Positions 4,492 through 6,517 of a stretch of DNA of 6,517 nucleotides are shown here, in pieces. The translations under genes and the position numbers were made by a program. Where the stretch lies: the NCBI RefSeq assembly GCF_036391795.1, contig NZ_DASVZH010000217.1, positions 1 through 6,517 on the forward strand, written 5' to 3'. The notes beneath the pieces were generated by a model. It did not search any database. It worked only from the letters and a program-made list of their open reading frames with translations, and had not been told where the DNA came from. This stretch comes from Oryzihumus sp036391795. Lineage in GTDB: Bacteria > Actinomycetota > Actinomycetes > Actinomycetales > Dermatophilaceae. The number at the start of each line of letters is the position of its first letter. The stretch's first letter is position 1.

Positions 4492-5880
4492 TCAGACCAC
4501 GGCGGGCAGCTCGTTGCCGGCCGCGCGGATGCCCTCGGCCATGCGCACCCGCGACAGCAGCACGCCGCCGAGGGCGAAGAAGACGATGAGCGCCACGATC
4601 GCCCACCGGTAGGAGTGGCTGAGCTGGTAGACGAGGCCGAACAGGAAGGTGCCGAACCAGCTCGTGCCGCGCTCCATCGCCTGGTAGAGACTGAAGAACT
4701 CCGCCTCCCGGCCGCGCGGGATGAGCTGGCTGTACAGCGAGCGCGACAGGGCCTGGCTGCCGCCGAGCACGATGCCGATGAGGACCGCGAGCGCCACGAA
4801 GGCGCCCAGGGCCCGGGCCGGCACGAAGAAGGCGACGGTGACCACGAGGGTCCACACGCCCAGGCTGGTCAGGACGACCCGCCATGCGCCGTAGGAGCGG
4901 GCCAGCCGCCCGAAGAGCAGCGCCCCGCCGAACGCGACGAACTGCACGAGCAGGAAGACGCCCAGCACCGTGCTCTGGGCGAACTTCAGCTCCTCGATGC
5001 CGTAGAGGCTGGAGCTGCCGATGACGGTCTGGATGCCGTCGTTGAAGAACAGGTAGGCCAGCAGGAACAGCAGCGTCTGGGGGTAGCGGCGCAGCTCGGC
5101 GAACGTGCGTGCGAGCTGCCGCAGGCTGCCGCCGACGACGCCGGACTGCTGCTCGACCGGGGTGGCGGTCGTGCCCTGGACGTCGCGCAGCCCCAGCACC
5201 GGGATGAGGGTGAAGACGCCCCACCACAGGCCGGCCGAGAGCAGGCTCACCCGCACGGCCATGCCCTGGCTCAGGCCGACGGCGTCGTGCACGTTGAGCA
5301 GGACGAAGTTCAGCGCCAGCAGCAGCCCGCCGCCGGCGTAGCCCAGCGCCCAGCCCCGGCTGGAGACGTGGTCGCGCTCGTCGGGAGTGGCGATCCGGCA
5401 CAGCAGCGAGTCATAGATCACCAGCGAGGCGCCGAGGGACAGGTTGGCCACGATGAGCAGCACCACCCCCAGCTGCCAGCTGCTGCCCGCGACCAGGAAC
5501 AGGCCGCTGGCAGCCAGCGCACCCGACCAGGCGAAGCCGGCGAGCAGCCGGGTCGGCCTGGGGGAGCGGTCGGCGATGGCGCCGACGAAGATGAGCAGGA
5601 TGGCGGAGACCAGCGTGGAGACCGTGATGGTGAACAGCGCCAGCGACCCCGGTGCCACGGGGACACCGAGGACGGTGAGGTTGGCCCGGCAGGTCGCGGC
5701 GTCGGGCAGGCCGGGGCAGGCAGCCGCCTTGGCGACCACGGTCAGGTAGGGGGTGACCAGCACGGTCAGCGTGGTCGTGACGTAGGCCGAGTTGGCCCAG
5801 TCGTACCAGTACCACGCCCGTTGGTGCGGGGTGTCGCGTCGGGCCCGTCGGCCGACACCGGAGTCCAGCGCGCTCGTCAT
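4492..5880 (-). CDS. MFS transporter, UMF1 (Atg22-like) family
   Basis: This 462-residue protein has about 12 membrane segments. The N-terminal WYWYDWANSAYVTT (23-36) is the hallmark of the UMF1 family, and further family blocks are GAIADRSP (100-107), YDSLL (156-160), SSRGWALGYAGGG (173-185), LFFNDGIQTV (277-286), GGSQALSRSLYSQLIP (373-388) and EAEFFSLY (392-399). UMF1 relatives include yeast Atg22, which exports amino acids from the vacuole; the substrate of bacterial members is not established, so none is assigned here. Cys55 and Cys64 sit in a short outer loop and may form a disulfide. The start is constrained by an in-frame TGA five codons upstream (5895-5893). The ribosome site is weak, and an inverted repeat abuts the ATG. 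The gene lies 68 bases after the M15 peptidase gene on the same strand and may share its transcript. Confidence 0.9.
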   Translation of the reverse strand: MTSALDSGVGRRARRDTPHQRAWYWYDWANSAYVTTTLTVLVTPYLTVVAKAAACPGLPDAATCRANLTVLGVPVAPGSLALFTITVSTLVSAILLIFVGAIADRSPRPTRLLAGFAWSGALAASGLFLVAGSSWQLGVVLLIVANLSLGASLVIYDSLLCRIATPDERDHVSSRGWALGYAGGGLLLALNFVLLNVHDAVGLSQGMAVRVSLLSAGLWWGVFTLIPVLGLRDVQGTTATPVEQQSGVVGGSLRQLARTFAELRRYPQTLLFLLAYLFFNDGIQTVIGSSSLYGIEELKFAQSTVLGVFLLVQFVAFGGALLFGRLARSYGAWRVVLTSLGVWTLVVTVAFFVPARALGAFVALAVLIGIVLGGSQALSRSLYSQLIPRGREAEFFSLYQAMERGTSWFGTFLFGLVYQLSHSYRWAIVALIVFFALGGVLLSRVRMAEGIRAAGNELPAVV

Positions 5881-5881
5881 G

Positions 5882-5909
5882 GGCGCAGGCTCTCACGCGG
5901 GGCTGCGCC
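5882..5909. repeat. Inverted repeat over the MFS translation start region
   Basis: GGCGCAG (5882-5888) and CTGCGCC (5903-5909) are perfect 7-bp inverted copies with a 14-base spacer, in the short gap between the peptidase gene and the MFS gene. In minus-strand RNA the stem would end one base before the MFS ATG. It could therefore be a weak terminator of the peptidase transcript or could mask the ribosome site. The match is modest in this GC-rich context. Confidence 0.35.
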
Positions 5910-5948
5910 GCCACCTGCATTGGGCGCGTGTCCCGGCCATGGCACGCC

Positions 5949-6517
5949 TCACTGGGCGAACTCCCAGTGCCACGGCTCGGGCAGCACCCCGGTCGGCTCG
6001 GCCCACGCGGGGTGGAACCAGCCGTACAGCGGGGCGTGGGTCTGCATCCACCAGTGGGCGCTGCTGCCGAAGCTCTCCACGCCGCCGCAGAGATCGACGG
6101 CCAGCCCCAGGCCGTGGTTGCTCGTGCCGGGGACTGCCGCGAAGCCGGGACGGGAGGCGGCCACCGCGACCTGCCCGGCGTAGGAGCGGTAGGCGTCGGT
6201 GACGCATAGGGGCGAGCCGGTCTCCTTCTCGTAGGCCCGGCTCATCGCGTTGAACGCCGCCGCTGCCGCGGGTCGCAGCCCCTTGCCCGGCGCGGCGTAC
6301 AGGGGGCACAGCGCCGAGGCCGGGATCTGCCCGTTGGGGTAGGTCGACGTGCTGGCGTGGCACGGGGTGCCGGGGTCGCCGAGCACCTGCACGCCCTGGG
6401 ACCGCAGCGCCTCCGCGAGGCGGCTGTCGGCGGCCCGCGCCTCGGGGTCGTGCGAGCGCAGCAGCGCCCCGCGCACGGACCCGGCGGCCAGCAGCTGGTC
6501 GGCCTGGGCCTGGCGCA
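5949..6517 (-). CDS. D-alanyl-D-alanine carboxypeptidase, VanY-like peptidase M15 (N-terminus beyond right edge)
   Basis: The frame is open to the window edge, so the 188 residues seen are the C-terminal part. The GTG at 6476 is internal and not a supported start. The M15B zinc peptidase signature is complete. Counting residues from that GTG, there is TDAYRSYAGQ (93-102) with the substrate-binding Arg97-Ser98, GTSNHGLGLAVDL (117-129) with zinc ligands H121 and D128, and EPWHWEF (167-173) with catalytic E167 and ligand H170. These enzymes remove the terminal D-alanine of peptidoglycan stem peptides outside the membrane. C39, C57, C91 and C130 are likely disulfide-bonded, as expected for an exported protein. 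The upstream part (RQAQADQLLAAGS, then an Ala/Arg-rich helix) looks like a linker or coiled segment rather than a second enzyme. A signal peptide would lie outside the window. Confidence 0.88.
   Translation of the reverse strand, partial: RQAQADQLLAAGSVRGALLRSHDPEARAADSRLAEALRSQGVQVLGDPGTPCHASTSTYPNGQIPASALCPLYAAPGKGLRPAAAAAFNAMSRAYEKETGSPLCVTDAYRSYAGQVAVAASRPGFAAVPGTSNHGLGLAVDLCGGVESFGSSAHWWMQTHAPLYGWFHPAWAEPTGVLPEPWHWEFAQ

Noticed and set aside
4315..6183. Open frame of 622 codons on the plus strand
   Set aside because: It is antisense to the UMF1 transporter and the M15 peptidase, with low-complexity Gln/Glu/Ala/Gly content typical of a frame opposite GC-rich genes. The minus-strand frames carry clear family motifs.
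1..6517. CRISPR arrays, insertion sequences, tRNA genes, attachment sites
   Set aside because: No regularly spaced repeats, transposase frames, cloverleaf sequences or long direct repeats were seen. All neighbours are chromosomal genes of uniform composition.

Overview
The window is GC-rich throughout, with strongly G/C-biased third codon positions. It carries RbpA, an RNA-polymerase-binding protein confined to Actinobacteria, next to the lnt-ppm1-fxsA cluster that is syntenic with rbpA in Streptomyces. It is therefore actinobacterial chromosome. A member of the Micrococcales or Intrasporangiaceae would fit, but that placement is inference.

Layout: (1) At 1-562 (+) lie the end of kamE (B12-binding subunit of lysine/beta-lysine 5,6-aminomutase) and, overlapping it by 4 bases, kal (3-aminobutyryl-CoA ammonia-lyase). 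They are the tail of a fermentative-type lysine degradation operon, closed by a perfect 14-bp hairpin at 579-612. (2) 613-973 has no gene. It holds a 28-bp near-palindrome, a near-consensus housekeeping promoter (TTGACA-N16-TAGATT) and about 240 nt that fold into a closed, multi-stem RNA. This is the most interesting part of the window. (3) 974-3851 (+) is a translationally coupled operon: lnt (apolipoprotein N-acyltransferase), ppm1 (polyprenol-phosphate mannosyltransferase) and fxsA (small membrane protein). (4) 3852-4001 is a convergent intergenic region with two hairpins, one of them a perfect 11-bp stem that can serve both strands. (5) 4002-6517 (-) holds rbpA, behind a sigma-R-type promoter GGAAC-N18-GTT, then a UMF1-family MFS transporter, then the C-terminal part of a VanY-like M15 D,D-carboxypeptidase that runs off the right edge.

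The lnt-ppm1-fxsA cluster and the M15 peptidase serve the cell envelope (lipoprotein acylation, mannosyl donor synthesis, peptidoglycan trimming). RbpA links the region to transcription and thiol-oxidative stress control. The coding regions match well-known families. What is not explained by known features is the structured RNA between the lysine operon and lnt, its upstream palindrome, and the inverted repeats around the rbpA promoter.
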